From Saccharina japonica (lineage: Eukaryota > Sar > Phaeophyceae > Laminariales > Laminariaceae), in contig MEHQ01000233.1 of the NCBI GenBank assembly GCA_008828725.1, forward strand, positions 78,915 to 142,914: a stretch of DNA of 64,000 bases. The letters run 5' to 3'. A program made the translations under genes and the position numbers. Positions 62,832-64,000 of this stretch are shown in pieces (positions within the stretch are counted from its first letter, which is position 1; each line of letters begins with the position of its first letter). Under the pieces are notes generated by a model that was given only the letters and a program-made list of their open reading frames with translations, was not told where the DNA came from and ran no database searches.

Positions 62832-63330
62832 GGGGGGTGTACTTCATTTTCATGCATAGCCGTAGTCGTATGACCATAGACCCTCGCATCCCTACAATGC
62901 CGGGACGGAGCACGTTGGGTTTTCACCAAACAGGCAGACATTGCTTGCACCAAGCGCGAAGCGCCGTGAGGTATTGGGCGACTCGCATGGAGGGTGAGCT
63001 GCATCTGCTAAGAACCGTTTGTGAGGCGGACTTGCATATGGATGACAGCTTCAATGAGTTAATTTAATGTCTGGTGTGGCTACTTCCTGAGACAGCAATG
63101 GGAGCACTATGTATCTGCCTCATGAATGCCTTATCATATCACACTACGTGATACGATCATTCCCCTTGTGCGGAGCAAAGGTTCTCCACCCCGCACAAAT
63201 GATCTAACTCGACCGCCAGCCTTGGGTAACCGCAACAAAAAAAAACGGTACCCTGGTTGTCTAGCTCACGCAGTGAGAGGCATGTTTTACAGCGTCGTCG
63301 CCAGGCGACGCCAACCCAACCCATAAGGGG
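62832..63330 (+). repeat. Family A, near full length
   Basis: GGGGGGTGTACTTCATTTTC, ATGCATAGCCGTAGTCGTAT, CACCAAACAGGCAGACATTG, TTGTGAGGCGGACTTGCATA, CACTACGTGATACGATCATT, GTCTAGCTCACGCAGTGAGA, CGACGCCAACCCAACCCATA. Confidence 0.85.
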
Positions 63331-63900
63331 AGGGGGGGGATAATATTCAGTCCCCGAGAAATAGCATATATCCCATACAAAAGGAAGCCCAAAACAGCGG
63401 GCGCGAAAACAAAACCCGGTAGGCAAACGCCTCCGGAAATATAGTTGTGCGCTGCAGCACCAATGGCGAGCTACTATAAACCAAACGTGTCGTATACCCA
63501 CACACCAGCGGACTAAATCGAATGTGCTACGAGTACACATCCACCCACGTTCTGGCACTTACTCAAGAAGTGTATGTGATTTAGTGTGTAGAAAAATCGT
63601 ATGGATTGTACAGTAGTATGGTCGTACTAAATTACCGTACAATCAAACGAATAACACTTTCATGCTACGCGTAAGGCACATACAATTATAAAGCGCGTAA
63701 AACAAAGCTCGAAAAGTAGGGCTCGAGCCTCCGACTTGGCTTACAGAATCCAGCGATCTTAAAACCGCTGTGCCCAAATCCTGCGCGCGCGGGGGGGTGC
63801 CGGGTTCTCTATCTCCGGAAAATATGCTTTCTTCACAACTGGAAACCCGAAAAAGGGACACGAAAAAAAAGGCCCGAGAGGGAAACGCCTCCTGAAATGT
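63331..63900. other. Unassigned; possible tRNA-like boxes on the minus strand
   Basis: On the minus strand around 63785-63715 the sequence TGGGCACAGCGGTTTTAAGA is followed 30 bases on by GGAGGCTCGAGCCCTACTTT, resembling A and B boxes. The stems do not fold into a convincing cloverleaf, so no tRNA is called. Confidence 0.35.
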
Positions 63901-64000
63901 TGGAACCCCCCGCCCATCATGGGGACCCCCCCCCCCCCCCCCCCCCCGGCGGGGGGGGGCAGGAAACCCGCGCCCGCGGGGCGCCCTCCCCGCCCCCGCC
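63901..64000. other. Low-complexity C/G runs at window end
   Basis: Long C and G homopolymers with almost no other bases after 63905; probably a low-quality contig end. Confidence 0.6.

Noticed and set aside
63715-63790. tRNA gene on the minus strand
   Set aside because: Box-like motifs only; arms do not fold into a cloverleaf by eye.

Overview
The window reads as nuclear DNA of a eukaryotic alga, most likely a brown alga or related stramenopile. Evidence: spliced genes with GT-AG and two GC-AG introns, GC-rich codons, interstitial TTAGGG-type telomeric repeats, tRNA-derived SINEs, and a dense load of short non-autonomous transposable elements. The lineage is an inference from gene style and repeats; I could not compare with any database.

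Only one gene is recognisable by family. Seven exons on the + strand between 95 and 8629 encode the C-terminal 369 residues of class I HMG-CoA reductase, the committed step of the mevalonate pathway. All four catalytic residues and both NADPH motifs are present; the N-terminal (membrane) part lies upstream of the window. Its introns hold repeats, including broken copies of its own exon 4. A second gene, on the + strand at 52397-59180, is inferred from six exons whose reading phases all agree. It would encode a large, mostly disordered Gly/Arg/Pro-rich protein with a charged coiled coil; I do not recognise it. A possible further 5' exon lies at 31398-31571. A third coding remnant, on the minus strand at 49270-50420, encodes an Ala/Glu-rich coiled coil interrupted by an in-frame TAG and folded back by an inverted duplication.

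Layout: 1-8.6 kb HMGR; 8.6-31 kb gene-poor and packed with nested TIR elements, minisatellites and palindromic repeats; 31-49 kb SINEs, long interspersed repeats and telomere-like sequence; 49-59 kb the coiled-coil remnant and the disordered-protein gene; 59-64 kb repeats, ending in low-quality G/C runs. No reverse transcriptase or transposase could be recognised, so the mobile elements appear non-autonomous.

Most unusual features: two related repeat families always bordered by a poly(G)/poly(C) run at the same end, consistent with 5'-truncated retroposons carrying a C-rich tail; a 496-bp element made of tandem 18-bp palindromes with a perfect 8-bp target duplication; a telomeric-repeat block at the centre of a palindrome; and degenerate exon-4 fragments of HMGR scattered in both orientations within its own intron.
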